DNA from: Streptomyces roseus
GTDB taxonomy: Bacteria > Actinomycetota > Actinomycetes > Streptomycetales > Streptomycetaceae
DNA: 64,000 nucleotides
NCBI RefSeq assembly: GCF_001044425.1
Contig: NZ_LFML01000037.1
Location: 1 to 64,000 of the forward strand
Direction of reading: 5' to 3'
A program made the position numbers and the translations under genes. Below, one piece after another: positions 23,263 to 32,507 of the stretch. The notes beneath the pieces are model-generated. The model worked only from the letters and a program-made list of their open reading frames with translations, ran no database searches and was not told the origin of the DNA. How positions within the stretch are numbered: position 1 is the first letter of the stretch; the number at the start of each line of letters is the position of its first letter.

Positions 23263-24504
23263 TTACCGTAAATGACTCGTACCGGAAAGTCGTACCGTCT
23301 GGCTGACGGCGAGTGCCAGGAGGGCCGCCGCGGCCGGGAGGGCGAACGGGGTGGTGGGGCCCAGGCGGTCGATCAGGTGGCCCGCCGTGGCCGCACCCAG
23401 GGCTATGCCCGTCAGGATCGCCGTCACCGCCAGGGTCATCGACTCGTTGAGGCGGCCCTCGGGGGCGAGCGCCTGGACGCGCGACATCGCCGTGACCATC
23501 GTCGGGGCCGTGGCCATGCCGGCCAGGAGGAGGGCGCCGGCCAGGAGGGGGAGGGAGCCCGTGGCGGCCGCCGCCCAGGGCAGGGTCAGGGCCGCCGCCA
23601 GGGCGGTCAGGCAGGTGCGCAGGGAGCGCGGGCGCAGCGCTCCGTAGAGCAGGCCGGCCGCGCAGGAGCCCGCGGCCTGGAGGGCCAGGACCAGGCCGGT
23701 GGCGGCGCCCAGACCCCGGGCGCCGAGGTACGCGATCGACGTCACCTCCATCGAGCCGAACAGCACGCCCAGGGGGGCGAAGAGGGCCAGGGCCGGCAGC
23801 AGCGTGCGCAGGGGGGAGCTGCCGGCGCGGGGCGCCGACGGCGGGGGCTCCGTGCGGCGCTGGGAGGTGAAGACGAGCATGCCGCTCAGGAGCAGGGCGG
23901 CCGCCGTGAGCGTGCCCGCCTCCGGGAAGGCGGCCGAGCAGAGGAACGCCGCCGCCACCGGGCCCAGCATGAAGCACAGCTCGTCGGCGGCCTGCTCGAA
24001 CGACATCGCCGTGTGGTGCGCGGCGGGGGAGTCGCGCAGCAGGTGGGTCCAGCGGGCCCGGGACATGCCGCCGATGTTGGGGGTGGTCGCGGTGGCGGCG
24101 TACGAGGCGAACAGGGTCCAGGCGGGGGCGTGCGCGCGGACGCACAGGACGAGCCCCACCGATCCGAGCACCGCGAACAGGGTCGCGGGGACGGCGATCC
24201 GGGCCTGGCCGTACCGGTCGACCAGGCGGGCGGTCCACGGCGCGACCAGCGCCGTGGCGGCCATCCCGGTCGCGGTGACCGCGCCGGCGAGGGCGTACGA
24301 GCCGCGCTGGCCGGCGATCATCATGACCGCGCTGATGCCGAACATGCCCATCGGGAGCCGGGCCAGCAGGTTTCCCGCCGTGAAGGCGCGGGTCCCGGGG
24401 CGGGAGAAGAGGCGGGCGTACGGGCCCCGGGCGCGGGGCCGGCGAGGGCGCGGTGCGGGGGCTATCACGAGCGTCGAGCCCGTCACGGTCATCAACTGCG
24501 GCAT
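23263..24504 (-). CDS. MFS efflux-type transporter
   Basis: A 413-residue membrane protein with about 12 hydrophobic segments. The cytoplasmic loop between helices 2 and 3 carries a Major Facilitator motif (WTARLVDRYGQARI). The start at 24504 (MPQLMTVTG) has GGAG about 10 nt upstream, and the first helix begins ~40 residues in. It is divergent from a LysR regulator with an 84-bp gap, the usual layout for a transporter controlled by its neighbour. Substrate unknown; likely drug or metabolite export. Confidence 0.85.
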   Translation of the reverse strand: MPQLMTVTGSTLVIAPAPRPRRPRARGPYARLFSRPGTRAFTAGNLLARLPMGMFGISAVMMIAGQRGSYALAGAVTATGMAATALVAPWTARLVDRYGQARIAVPATLFAVLGSVGLVLCVRAHAPAWTLFASYAATATTPNIGGMSRARWTHLLRDSPAAHHTAMSFEQAADELCFMLGPVAAAFLCSAAFPEAGTLTAAALLLSGMLVFTSQRRTEPPPSAPRAGSSPLRTLLPALALFAPLGVLFGSMEVTSIAYLGARGLGAATGLVLALQAAGSCAAGLLYGALRPRSLRTCLTALAAALTLPWAAAATGSLPLLAGALLLAGMATAPTMVTAMSRVQALAPEGRLNESMTLAVTAILTGIALGAATAGHLIDRLGPTTPFALPAAAALLALAVSQTVRLSGTSHLR

Positions 24505-24588
24505 GATCCAAGGCTCCGGCGCGGGGGCCCCGGGCGTCCAACACCCGTTCCGGCGCCATTGACCCGTTTCCGTTGTTAGTCTCCCCGG

Positions 24589-25560
24589 GTGATACCCCGT
24601 GACGTGGAACCGCGGCTGCTGCGCGGGTTCGTCGCCGTGGCCGAGGAACTGCACTTCACCCGCGCCGCCGCCCGCCTGTACGTCGCCCAGCAGGCGCTGA
24701 GCCGCGACGTGCGGCGGCTGGAGACCGCCCTGGGCGCGGCACTGTTCGTACGGACGACCCGGGCCGTCGAGCTGACCGGCGACGGGGAACGGCTGCTGCC
24801 CCTGGCCCGGCGGGTGCTGGCCGCGCACGAGGAGCTGGCCGCCGCCTTCGCCTCGGCCGGCCCCCGGCCGCTGCTCGTCGACCTGAACACCGACGGGCCG
24901 AGCACCGCCCGCACCGTCCTGGAGCGGGCCCGCGAACTCGCCCCGGACTGCGAGCTGATGGCCCGCTTCGAGAGCGGGCTGACGTACGCCGCGGCCGAGG
25001 TCGCCGCCGGACGCCTCGACGTGTCCTTCGGGTACGCCGACGGGCTGGCCCCGGCGCTGCGGGCCCGCCTCGCGCACCGGCCCGTACGGTACGAGCCGCT
25101 CGCGGTCCTGCTGCCCGAGGGGCACCCGCTGGCCGCGCGGGCCGAGGTACCGCTGGACGCGCTGGCCGGGGAGGCCGTGTACGCCGGGGCCGGCAACCCG
25201 CGGACCCTGGAGTGGACCGGGCTCGCCCGCGAGCTGCTGGCGGGCCGCGGGATCGCGCTCGCGCCGCCCGCGCCCGTGGCCGTGGGCAAGGAGGAGTTCC
25301 GCCGGGTCATGGCCAAGACCCGCAATCCGGTCCTGGTGACGGTGGACTTCGTCGACCTGCCCGGCAGCGTGAAGCGGCCGCTCGTCGCCCCGGTCCCGCT
25401 GTCCCCGCTGTCGATGGTCTGGCGCGAGGGATTCCGCCACCCCGGGCTCGACGCGCTCCACCGGGCCGCGACCGCCCTCGGCACCGAACACGGCTGGCTG
25501 GACGTGCCCCCGGCGAGCTGGCGCCCCACGGCGCTCACAGGCGGCACCGGCGGCGGGTGA
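24589..25560 (+). CDS. LysR-family transcriptional regulator
   Basis: A 323-residue regulator. The N-terminal winged helix covers ~1-65 (LLRGFVAVAEELHFTRAAAR, AQQALSRDVRRLE), and the remainder is the two-lobed effector domain (VDLNTDGPSTARTVLER, LDVSFGYADG). GTG start at 24589. It is divergent from the MFS gene, which it probably activates in response to a small molecule. The next gene, narK, begins 97 bp downstream and appears independently regulated. Confidence 0.92.
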   Translation: MIPRDVEPRLLRGFVAVAEELHFTRAAARLYVAQQALSRDVRRLETALGAALFVRTTRAVELTGDGERLLPLARRVLAAHEELAAAFASAGPRPLLVDLNTDGPSTARTVLERARELAPDCELMARFESGLTYAAAEVAAGRLDVSFGYADGLAPALRARLAHRPVRYEPLAVLLPEGHPLAARAEVPLDALAGEAVYAGAGNPRTLEWTGLARELLAGRGIALAPPAPVAVGKEEFRRVMAKTRNPVLVTVDFVDLPGSVKRPLVAPVPLSPLSMVWREGFRHPGLDALHRAATALGTEHGWLDVPPASWRPTALTGGTGGG

Positions 25561-25657
25561 GAGCAAGGTTTCCCCCCGGTCATCCGGCGGGGACCGGGGC
25601 CGAAACGCGCCGTTCCTACGGTCGTCACCACGGACGCGACAGCTGTGGAGGCGTGTG

Positions 25658-27037
25658 ATGACCGGTACGACCGCACCGCGCGGGGCACGCAAGGGGGGCC
25701 GCTGGATCGAGCGGTGGGAACCCGAGGACGAGGCCTTCTGGAAGGAGTCCGGGGAGCGCGTCGCCCGCCGGAACCTGCTCTACTCCGTGCTCAGCGAGCA
25801 CATCGGGTTCTCCATCTGGACCCTGTGGTCGGTGATGGTGCTCTTCATGGGCCCCGCGTACGGGATCGACCCGGCCGGGAAGTTCTTCCTCATCGCCACG
25901 GCCACCTTCGTGGGCGCCCTCGTCCGGGTCCCCTACACCTTCGCCGTCGCCCGCTTCGGCGGCCGCAACTGGACCGCCTTCAGCGCCCTGCTCCTGCTCG
26001 CGCCCACCGGGGCCGCGCTGGTCGTCATGGAGCCGGGGACCTCGTACGGGACCTTCCTGGCCGTGGCCGCGCTGACGGGCGTGGGCGGCGGGAACTTCGC
26101 CTCCTCCATGACCAACATCAACGCCTTCTTCCCGCTGCGCAAGAAGGGCTGGGCGCTCGGCCTGAACGCCGGCGGCGGCAACATCGGCGTGCCCGTGGTG
26201 CAGCTCCTCGCCCTGCTGGTCATCGGGACGGCCGGGGCCGGGCACCCGCGGCTGCTGCTCGGGCTCTACGTGCCGCTGATCGTCGCCGCGGCCGCGCTGG
26301 CCCTGCTGCGGATGGACAACCTGGCTCCCGTACGGGGCGACACCGGCGCCGTGCGCGAGGCGGTCCGCGACGCCCACACCTGGATCATGGCCTTCCTCTA
26401 CACCGGCACCTTCGGGTCCTTCATCGGCTACGGCTTCGCCTTCGGGCTCGTCCTCCAGACGCAGTTCGGCCGCACCCCGCTCCAGGCCGCCTCGCTCACC
26501 TTCGTCGGGCCGCTGCTCGGCTCACTCGTCCGGCCCGTCGGCGGCGCCCTCGCGGACCGGTTCGGCGGCGCCCGGATCACCCTCGCGACCTTCGTGGCGA
26601 TGGCGGCGGCCACCGGGCTCGTCGTCCACGCCTCGGGCGAGGAGTCCCTGCCCGTCTTCCTCGTCGGGTTCGTGGCGCTGTTCGTGCTCAGCGGGCTCGG
26701 CAACGGCTCCACGTACAAGATGGTCCCCGGCATCTTCCAGGCCAAGGCGCTGGCGCGGGGCATGGCCGGGGAGGCGGCCGCCGCGTACGGGCGGCGGCTG
26801 TCCGGCGCCGCCATGGGACTCATCGGCGCGGTCGGCGCGCTCGGCGGACTCGGCATCAACCTGGCCTTCCGGCAGGCGTTCTCGGCCTCCGGGTCCGGGA
26901 CGGCGGCCTTCGTCACCTTCCTCGGCTTCTACGCGGCCTGCTCCGCGGTGACCTGGGCGGTATACCTTCGCCGGCCGGCGCCCGCGTCGCTCCCCGCGGC
27001 CGGGACCGATACGAAGCCGCAGCTCACGTCGGTGTAA
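25658..27037 (+). CDS. narK: NarK-family nitrate/nitrite MFS transporter
   Basis: A 459-residue transporter with 12 hydrophobic segments. The nitrate signature GGGNFASSMTNINAFFP and the second GNGSTYKMVPGIFQ are diagnostic of the NarK/NasA group. An N-terminal cytoplasmic segment (ERWEPEDEAFWKESGERVARRNL) is typical of the actinobacterial form. The ATG at 25658 is chosen because GGAG lies 7 nt upstream; a GTG one codon earlier is also possible. The nnaR-type regulator follows 149 bp later, as in S. coelicolor. The upstream gap contains GAAAC in an 11-bp rhythm with weaker matches, a faint GlnR-box resemblance. Confidence 0.92.
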   Translation: MTGTTAPRGARKGGRWIERWEPEDEAFWKESGERVARRNLLYSVLSEHIGFSIWTLWSVMVLFMGPAYGIDPAGKFFLIATATFVGALVRVPYTFAVARFGGRNWTAFSALLLLAPTGAALVVMEPGTSYGTFLAVAALTGVGGGNFASSMTNINAFFPLRKKGWALGLNAGGGNIGVPVVQLLALLVIGTAGAGHPRLLLGLYVPLIVAAAALALLRMDNLAPVRGDTGAVREAVRDAHTWIMAFLYTGTFGSFIGYGFAFGLVLQTQFGRTPLQAASLTFVGPLLGSLVRPVGGALADRFGGARITLATFVAMAAATGLVVHASGEESLPVFLVGFVALFVLSGLGNGSTYKMVPGIFQAKALARGMAGEAAAAYGRRLSGAAMGLIGAVGALGGLGINLAFRQAFSASGSGTAAFVTFLGFYAACSAVTWAVYLRRPAPASLPAAGTDTKPQLTSV

Positions 27038-27185
27038 CGGCGGTTTACGGGCCCGAAATACGGCCGAACCGAGCCTGACACGGCGAGTTGACAGGCTCGT
27101 TCCCGCTTCCGCTCCCGCTCCCGCGACGCGTGTCGTGCGACGCGATCGCGATGCGATACCGACCCACTGGGCAAGGCAGGTCACC

Positions 27186-28349
27186 ATGGACGACAGGCAC
27201 ACGGCCGCCGCACCCGCGACGCCGGGCCCCCTCGCGGGATTCACCGTGGGGGTCACCGCGGCCCGACGCGCGGACGAGCTGATCGCCCTGCTGCGCCGGC
27301 GCGGGGCCACGGTCGTGCACGCCCCGGCCCTGCGGATCGTGCCGCTGGCCGACGACAGCGAACTGCTCGCCGCCACCAAGGAACTGATCGGCTGCGCTCC
27401 CGACACCGTCGTCGCCACCACCGCGATCGGCTTCCGCGGGTGGATCGAGGCCGCCGACGGATGGGGGATCGGCGAGGAGCTGCTGACACGGCTGCGGGCC
27501 ACCGAACTGCTGGCGCGCGGACCGAAGGTCAAGGGCGCCGTACGGGCCGCGGGGCTGGTCGAGACGTGGTCCCCGCAGTCGGAGTCCCTGGCCGAGGTCC
27601 TCGACCGGATGCTGGCCGGCGGGGTCGCCGGGCGGCGCATCGCGCTCCAGCTGCACGGGGAGCCGCTGCCCGGGTTCGTGGAGGCGCTGCGGGCCGGCGG
27701 GGCCGAGGTGGTCGTGGTCCCCGTGTACCGGTGGACGGCCCCGGAGGACCTCGCGCCGATGGACCGGTTGCTGGACGCGGTGGCGGCCGGCGTCGGGACG
27801 ATCGACGCGGTCAGCTTCACCTCGGCCCCGGCGGCCGCGTCGCTGCTCGCGCGGGCCGAGGAGCGGGGGATGGGTGAGGCGGTGCTCGCGGGGCTGCGGG
27901 GGGACGTGTTGTCGGCGTGCGTGGGGCCGGTGACGGCGCTGCCGTTGCAGGCGCGCGGGGTGGACACCGTGCAGCCGGAGCGGTTCCGGCTGGGGCCGCT
28001 GGTACAGCTGCTGTGCCAGGAGCTGCCGGGGCGGGCGCGGGTGCTGCCGGTGGCGGGGCACCGGGTGGAGATCCGGGGGCACGCGGTGCTGGTGGACACG
28101 GAGCTGCGGCCGGTGCCGCCGGCGGGGATGGCCCTGCTGCGGGCGCTGGCCCGCCGGCCGGGCTGGGTCGTGGGGCGGGCGGAGCTGCTGCGGGCGCTGC
28201 CGGGCGCGGGGCGCGACGAGCACGCCGTGGAGACGGCGATGGCCCGGCTGCGGGGGGCGCTGGGAGCGGCGAACCTGATCCAGACGGTGGTCAAGAGGGG
28301 CTACCGGCTGGCCCTGGACGCCGGCGACTGCTCACCGGCGCACCGGTAG
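27186..28349 (+). CDS. nnaR: HemD-like/winged-helix nitrate-nitrite assimilation regulator (NnaR type)
   Basis: A 387-residue fusion. Residues ~15-270 form a uroporphyrinogen-III synthase (HemD)-like domain (GFTVGVTAARRADELIALL, VSFTSAPAA), and the C-terminal ~95 residues an OmpR-type winged helix (GWVVGRAELLRALPG, DEHAVETAMARLRGALG, QTVVKRGYRLA). This architecture with narK next door matches NnaR of S. coelicolor, a GlnR-dependent co-activator of nitrate/nitrite assimilation genes. Whether the HemD part still makes uroporphyrinogen III, useful for siroheme in nitrite reductase, cannot be told. The ATG at 27186 is used; upstream is an inverted repeat (CGAGCCTG ... CAGGCTCG). Confidence 0.88.
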   Translation: MDDRHTAAAPATPGPLAGFTVGVTAARRADELIALLRRRGATVVHAPALRIVPLADDSELLAATKELIGCAPDTVVATTAIGFRGWIEAADGWGIGEELLTRLRATELLARGPKVKGAVRAAGLVETWSPQSESLAEVLDRMLAGGVAGRRIALQLHGEPLPGFVEALRAGGAEVVVVPVYRWTAPEDLAPMDRLLDAVAAGVGTIDAVSFTSAPAAASLLARAEERGMGEAVLAGLRGDVLSACVGPVTALPLQARGVDTVQPERFRLGPLVQLLCQELPGRARVLPVAGHRVEIRGHAVLVDTELRPVPPAGMALLRALARRPGWVVGRAELLRALPGAGRDEHAVETAMARLRGALGAANLIQTVVKRGYRLALDAGDCSPAHR

Positions 28350-28412
28350 GCGCCTTGCCGATCGGAGCGGGCCCGGCCCGTCCCGGGGCTGGATGTGGCG
28401 GCCGGGGTTGGC

Positions 28413-28418
28413 TAGCGT
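28413..28418 (+). promoter_or_regulatory. -10 box, leaderless GNAT transcript
   Basis: TAGCGT ends 6 nt before the GTG at 28425. No ribosome-binding site precedes the start. Confidence 0.5.
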
Positions 28419-28424
28419 GCCCTG

Positions 28425-28970
28425 GTGATCATTGACGGGGTGGAGATGCGGCGCATCGAGGTCGGGGACGCCGCCGGGCTCGCCGACGCGCTGGTACGGA
28501 ACCGGGCCCACATGGCGCACGTCGAGCCGTGGCGGTCCGAGGTGTTCTACACGGAGGCGGGACAGGCCGCCCGCATCGAGGCGCTGCTCGCCGAATACGC
28601 CGCGGGGCGCCAGGCCTCGTACGTCCTCGTCGAGGCCGGCTCCGGCGCGCCCGTCGGGACGATCAACCTGGGCAGCATCGTCCTCGGGCCCCTGCGCAGC
28701 GGCGGCATCGGCTACTGGGTCGACCGGGCCTGGCACGGCCGCGGACTGGCCACCGCCGCCGTCGAGGAGGTGTGCCGGATCGCCCGCGACGAGATCGGGC
28801 TGCACCGCGTCGAGGCCGGGACCCTCGTCGACAACCTCGCCTCGCAGCGGGTCCTGGCCAAGGCCGGGTTCGAGCGGTACGGGCTCGCCCCGCGCTACCT
28901 GCACATCAACGGCGCCTGGCGCGACCACATCCTCTTCCAGCGCATCCTCCACGACGACGCACCCCTCTGA
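28425..28970 (+). CDS. GNAT-family N-acetyltransferase (RimJ/RimL-like)
   Basis: A 181-residue acetyltransferase. The acetyl-CoA loop is in YWVDRAWHGRGLATAAVEEVC, preceded by the beta strand TINLGSIVLGPLRSGGIGYW and followed by EAGTLVDNLASQRVLAKAGF, the classic RimJ/RimL arrangement for N-terminal or small-molecule acetylation. The acceptor is unknown. The GTG start follows a -10 box by 6 nt, predicting a leaderless mRNA. It follows nnaR but has its own promoter, so no operon is implied. Confidence 0.9.
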   Translation: MIIDGVEMRRIEVGDAAGLADALVRNRAHMAHVEPWRSEVFYTEAGQAARIEALLAEYAAGRQASYVLVEAGSGAPVGTINLGSIVLGPLRSGGIGYWVDRAWHGRGLATAAVEEVCRIARDEIGLHRVEAGTLVDNLASQRVLAKAGFERYGLAPRYLHINGAWRDHILFQRILHDDAPL

Positions 28971-29066
28971 ACCGGCCCGGCCGTCGTACGGGGGGTTCCG
29001 CATCGCAGCGGGGCGCGGCACTCTGAGAGGCACGCGCACCCGTGGGAGGGTCCCGGGCAAGAGGCG

Positions 29067-29645
29067 GTGACGGGCATGTGGTTCGAATCCGGGCGGGTGT
29101 CCCTGGACCTGGTGGCCACCTTCGCCGCCCCCGCGGGCGCCGAGCAGATCCGCGACGGCGACGAGCTGCGCCTGTGGCTCACCGGAGCCGGGCTCGTGCC
29201 CGACCGGACGCCGATCGCCCGGGTCGGCCCCGACTGGGTGGAGGCCTTCCGCGCGCTGCGCCGCGACGTGGGGAGCCTCGTACGGGCCGAGCTCGCCGGG
29301 GCCGGCCCCGACGGGGGCGCGCTCGCCCGGGTCAACGCGCTGGCCGCCGGTCCACCCCCGGGACTGTGTGCCGTACCGGACCAAGAAGGGCACCTCGTGC
29401 GGGAGTTGTGCGGCGGCGTCGAATGCGCCGCGCTGCTCGCCGCCGTGGCCCGCGACGCCGTCGAACTGCTCACCGACCCCGGCGAGCGGGACCTGCTGCG
29501 CTCCTGCGAGGGCGACGGCTGCACCCGGCTCTACCTGGACACTTCGCGCGGGCACCGGCGGCGCTGGTGCTCCAGCGAGCTGTGCGGCAACCGCGAGCGG
29601 GTCGCCCGGCACCGCCGCAGGGTCCTCGCGGCCCGCCCCGGGTAG
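29067..29645 (+). CDS. CGNR zinc-finger, ABATE-domain regulator
   Basis: A 192-residue protein with an N-terminal ABATE domain (FESGRVSLDLVATFAAP) and a C-terminal CGNR zinc finger: CEGDGCTRLYLD and RRWCSSELCGNRERVARHRR. The four Cys would bind one zinc, and the basic end suggests DNA binding. The family is usually annotated as a stress- or metabolite-linked regulator. Start uncertain: GTG 29067 or ATG 29076; GAGG is very close to the first and 11 nt before the second. Confidence 0.85.
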   Translation: MTGMWFESGRVSLDLVATFAAPAGAEQIRDGDELRLWLTGAGLVPDRTPIARVGPDWVEAFRALRRDVGSLVRAELAGAGPDGGALARVNALAAGPPPGLCAVPDQEGHLVRELCGGVECAALLAAVARDAVELLTDPGERDLLRSCEGDGCTRLYLDTSRGHRRRWCSSELCGNRERVARHRRRVLAARPG

Positions 29646-29771
29646 CGATCGGGGGGCCGCCGCACGCCGGACGGGCAGTGATCTTCGCCCGGTCACCGGA
29701 ACGGGCGTGCGGACAGGGCTCCGCTTCGCGTACGGTTGACGGTCGCCCATGCACGTCAGAAGGGGGCCTTG

Positions 29772-32078
29772 GTGGCCGCGCAGAATGCCGCTGTCGACAG
29801 CACGGCGGATTCCGTCCGCGATCGGGAGATCGCGGTCGAGCAGACGCACCTGGACCAGGTGTACCGCCGCCTCGAAGAGAAGATCGACGAGGCCGAGTTC
29901 CTGATGAACGACGCGGCCAAGCGCGGTCAGGTCGGCACGCCCGGCGCGCTCGCCGAGCGCGACGCACAGGTCTTCCGGGCGGGAATCCACCTGAACCGGC
30001 TGAACAACGAGTTCGAGGACTTCCTCTTCGGCCGGATCGACCTGGTCCTCGGCAAGGACGGGGAGCGCGGCCCCGACGGCGCGTACACCTCCGTCGAGCC
30101 CGCGGACGACGCGATCCGCGCGGACCTCACCGCCGACATCGCCGAGACGCTCCACATCGGGCGCATCGGCGTGCTCGACGCCGACTACGCGCCGCTGGTC
30201 ATCGACTGGCGCGCACCGGCCGCCGCGCCGTTCTACCGGTCCACGCCCAAGGACCCGGGCCGCGTCATCCGGCGCCGCGTCATCCGCTCCAAGGGCCGCA
30301 AGGTGCTCGGCGTCGAGGACGACCTCATGCGCCCCGAGATCACCGCCTCCCTCGACGGCCGGGAGCTGCCCGCCATCGGCGACGGCGCCCTGATGGCCGC
30401 GCTCGGGCGGGCCCGTACGCACTCGATGCGGGACATCGTCTCCTCCATCCAGGCCGAGCAGGACATGGTGATCCGGGCCCCCGCCGCCTCGGTCGCCGAG
30501 GTCGCGGGCGGCCCGGGCACCGGCAAGACCGCCGTCGCCCTGCACCGCGCCGCCTACCTGCTCTACCAGGACCGGCGCCGCTACTCCGGCGGGATCCTGA
30601 TCGTCTCGCCCACCCCGCTGCTCGTCGCGTACACCGAAGGCGTGCTGCCCTCCCTCGGCGAGGAGGGCCAGGTCGCCATCCGGGCGCTCGGCTCGCTGGT
30701 CGACGGCGCCGAGGCGACCACGTACGACGAACCGGCCGTGGCCCGCGTCAAGGGCTCCTCGCGCATGCGCAAGGTGCTCCACAAGGCCGTACGGGGCGCA
30801 CTGGAGCTGGGTGACGCGCCCGAGCGGCTGCGGGTCGTGGCGTTCGGGCGGCGCCAGGAGCTGGAGGCCGGCGAGCTGAACCGGATCCGCCAGAACGTGC
30901 TCAGCGGCACCGCGCCCGTGAACCTGCTGCGGCCGCGCGCCCGCAAGCTGCTCCTCGACGCCCTGTACGCGAGGTCCGGCGGGGCCGGCCGGCACAGCGA
31001 CCCGGAGCTTGCGGCCGAGCTGCGCTCCGCGTTCGACGAGGACATCTCCACCGAGGACGCGTTCATCGACTTCCTGAACGCCTGGTGGCCCGAGCTGACC
31101 CCGCGCGGGGTGCTCGCCGCGATGGCCGACGAGCGCCGCCTCGGCCGCTGGTCGCGCCGCGTCCTCAACCCGCGCGAGACCCGCCTGCTGGCGCGCTCGC
31201 TGCGCCGGGTGGGTCCGGACGGCAAGGGCCCGCTGTCGGTCCACGACGTGGCGCTGCTGGACGAGCTCCAGCTGCTGCTCGGCGCGCCGGCCCGGCCCAA
31301 GCGCAAGCGGCAGCTCGACCCGCTGGACCAGCTCAGCGGGCTGGAGGAGCTGATGCCGACCCGCGAGGAGACCCAGTGGGAGCGGGCGGAGCGGATCGCG
31401 GCGGAGCGCACCGAGTACGCGCACGTGATCGTCGACGAGGCGCAGGACCTGACGCCGATGCAGTGGCGGATGGTCGGCCGCCGGGGCCGGATGGGCACCT
31501 GGACGGTGGTCGGCGACCCGGCGCAGTCCTCGTGGACGGACCCGGAGGAGGCGGCCGCGGCGCGTGACGAGGCCCTGGGCTCCCGGCCGCGCCGCCGGTT
31601 CACCCTGACGGTGAACTACCGCAACCCGGCGGAGGTCGCGGAGGTCGCCTCCCGGGTGCTGCGGCTGGCGATGCCGGGCATGGAGCCGCCGACGGCGGTC
31701 CGCTCCACGGGTCTGGAGCCCCGCTTCACGGCCGCCGGCGCCGATCTGGGCGCGGCGGTCCGCGAGGAGACGCGCAGGCTGCTGGAGCAGGTCGACGGCA
31801 CGGTCGGCGTGGTCGTGGCGATGGACCGGCGCGCGGAGGCCGCAGGCTGGCTGGCGGACCTGGGGGAGCGGGCGGTGGCGCTCGGCAGCCTGGAGGCCAA
31901 GGGTCTGGAGTACGACGCGACGGTGGTCGTCTCCCCTGCGGAGATCGCGCAGGAGTCCCCCGCGGGCCTGCGGGTCCTGTACGTGGCCCTGACGCGCGCG
32001 ACGCAGCAGCTGACGGTGGTTGCCACCGGCCGTGACGAGCCCGGCGAGGACGGGGTGCCGGCACTGCTGGCGCCGTAG
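29772..32078 (+). CDS. helD: HelD-type RNA polymerase recycling ATPase
   Basis: A 768-residue UvrD/Rep-superfamily motor. The N-terminal coiled coil (EQTHLDQVYRRLEEKIDEAE) is the arm that in known HelD proteins enters an RNA polymerase channel and ejects nucleic acid. Superfamily-1 motifs are intact: Walker A AGGPGTGKTAVALHRAAYLL, Walker B VIVDEAQDLTPMQW, GDPAQSSW, LTVNYRNPAEV and YVALTRATQQLTV. Some actinobacterial relatives protect the polymerase from rifamycin; no rifamycin-associated element is visible upstream, so a housekeeping recycling role is likelier. The GTG at 29772 has AGGGGG 5 nt upstream, favouring it over an earlier ATG. Confidence 0.9.
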   Translation: MAAQNAAVDSTADSVRDREIAVEQTHLDQVYRRLEEKIDEAEFLMNDAAKRGQVGTPGALAERDAQVFRAGIHLNRLNNEFEDFLFGRIDLVLGKDGERGPDGAYTSVEPADDAIRADLTADIAETLHIGRIGVLDADYAPLVIDWRAPAAAPFYRSTPKDPGRVIRRRVIRSKGRKVLGVEDDLMRPEITASLDGRELPAIGDGALMAALGRARTHSMRDIVSSIQAEQDMVIRAPAASVAEVAGGPGTGKTAVALHRAAYLLYQDRRRYSGGILIVSPTPLLVAYTEGVLPSLGEEGQVAIRALGSLVDGAEATTYDEPAVARVKGSSRMRKVLHKAVRGALELGDAPERLRVVAFGRRQELEAGELNRIRQNVLSGTAPVNLLRPRARKLLLDALYARSGGAGRHSDPELAAELRSAFDEDISTEDAFIDFLNAWWPELTPRGVLAAMADERRLGRWSRRVLNPRETRLLARSLRRVGPDGKGPLSVHDVALLDELQLLLGAPARPKRKRQLDPLDQLSGLEELMPTREETQWERAERIAAERTEYAHVIVDEAQDLTPMQWRMVGRRGRMGTWTVVGDPAQSSWTDPEEAAAARDEALGSRPRRRFTLTVNYRNPAEVAEVASRVLRLAMPGMEPPTAVRSTGLEPRFTAAGADLGAAVREETRRLLEQVDGTVGVVVAMDRRAEAAGWLADLGERAVALGSLEAKGLEYDATVVVSPAEIAQESPAGLRVLYVALTRATQQLTVVATGRDEPGEDGVPALLAP

Positions 32079-32143
32079 GGGCCGCCCGGCACGGATGGCC
32101 CGCGCCCACACGCGTGGTGAGACGAGGTCAACCCCCTGGAGGG

Positions 32144-32162
32144 GGATCGCTTCCGGCGATCC
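32144..32162 (+). terminator. possible helD terminator
   Basis: A perfect 7-bp stem (32144-32150 with 32156-32162), loop TTCCG, followed by TTTG. It lies 65 bp after the helD stop. Confidence 0.45.
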
Positions 32163-32507
32163 TTTGTTAGCCTGGGTACGGCACCGACTCGATCCAAGCC
32201 CCCGGGCCCAACCTTCGTCGCTTAGAGCGACCACTTGCCGCGAGGCGAGCATGGCGGGTCGGTGTCATAGACGTTCATACAGGTCCGCGCTCCCCGGATT
32301 CCGGGGGGCGCGGACCTTTTTGTGCGGGCCCCCGGCTTCCGAACGCCTGATCTATCTCGTATGGTGGAAGAGTCTTTCCGAAATTTGTAGCTGGTTACCT
32401 TGTACTGGCTGGTAGGTGGGACGATCGGACAACAGGTCCTGCCGCACCTGGCGTGCGCGGGGCCCTGTGTGCGTACAAAAAACCAGGGACAGAAGAGGAA
32501 CACGGCC
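32163..32507. other. intergenic leader region before the malic enzyme gene
   Basis: No convincing protein gene. It holds a strong U-tract terminator in the middle (32281-32321), AT-richer sequence on both sides, and a TATGGT (32363) that could be the malic-enzyme -10. The span between the helD hairpin and the U-tract terminator may be a short transcript of its own or an attenuator. Confidence 0.5.
32281..32321 (+). terminator. intrinsic terminator with U tract, unlinked to an obvious gene
   Basis: A 17-bp stem (32281-32297 with 32301-32317, one wobble), ATT loop and a T5 tract make this the most classical rho-independent terminator in the window. It is on the + strand, ~200 nt after helD and ~190 nt before the malic enzyme start. 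Confidence 0.8.

Noticed and set aside
32163..32507. Riboswitch upstream of malic enzyme
   Set aside because: The segment does not match the conserved cores of riboswitch classes I can recognise by eye; only the terminator is supported.
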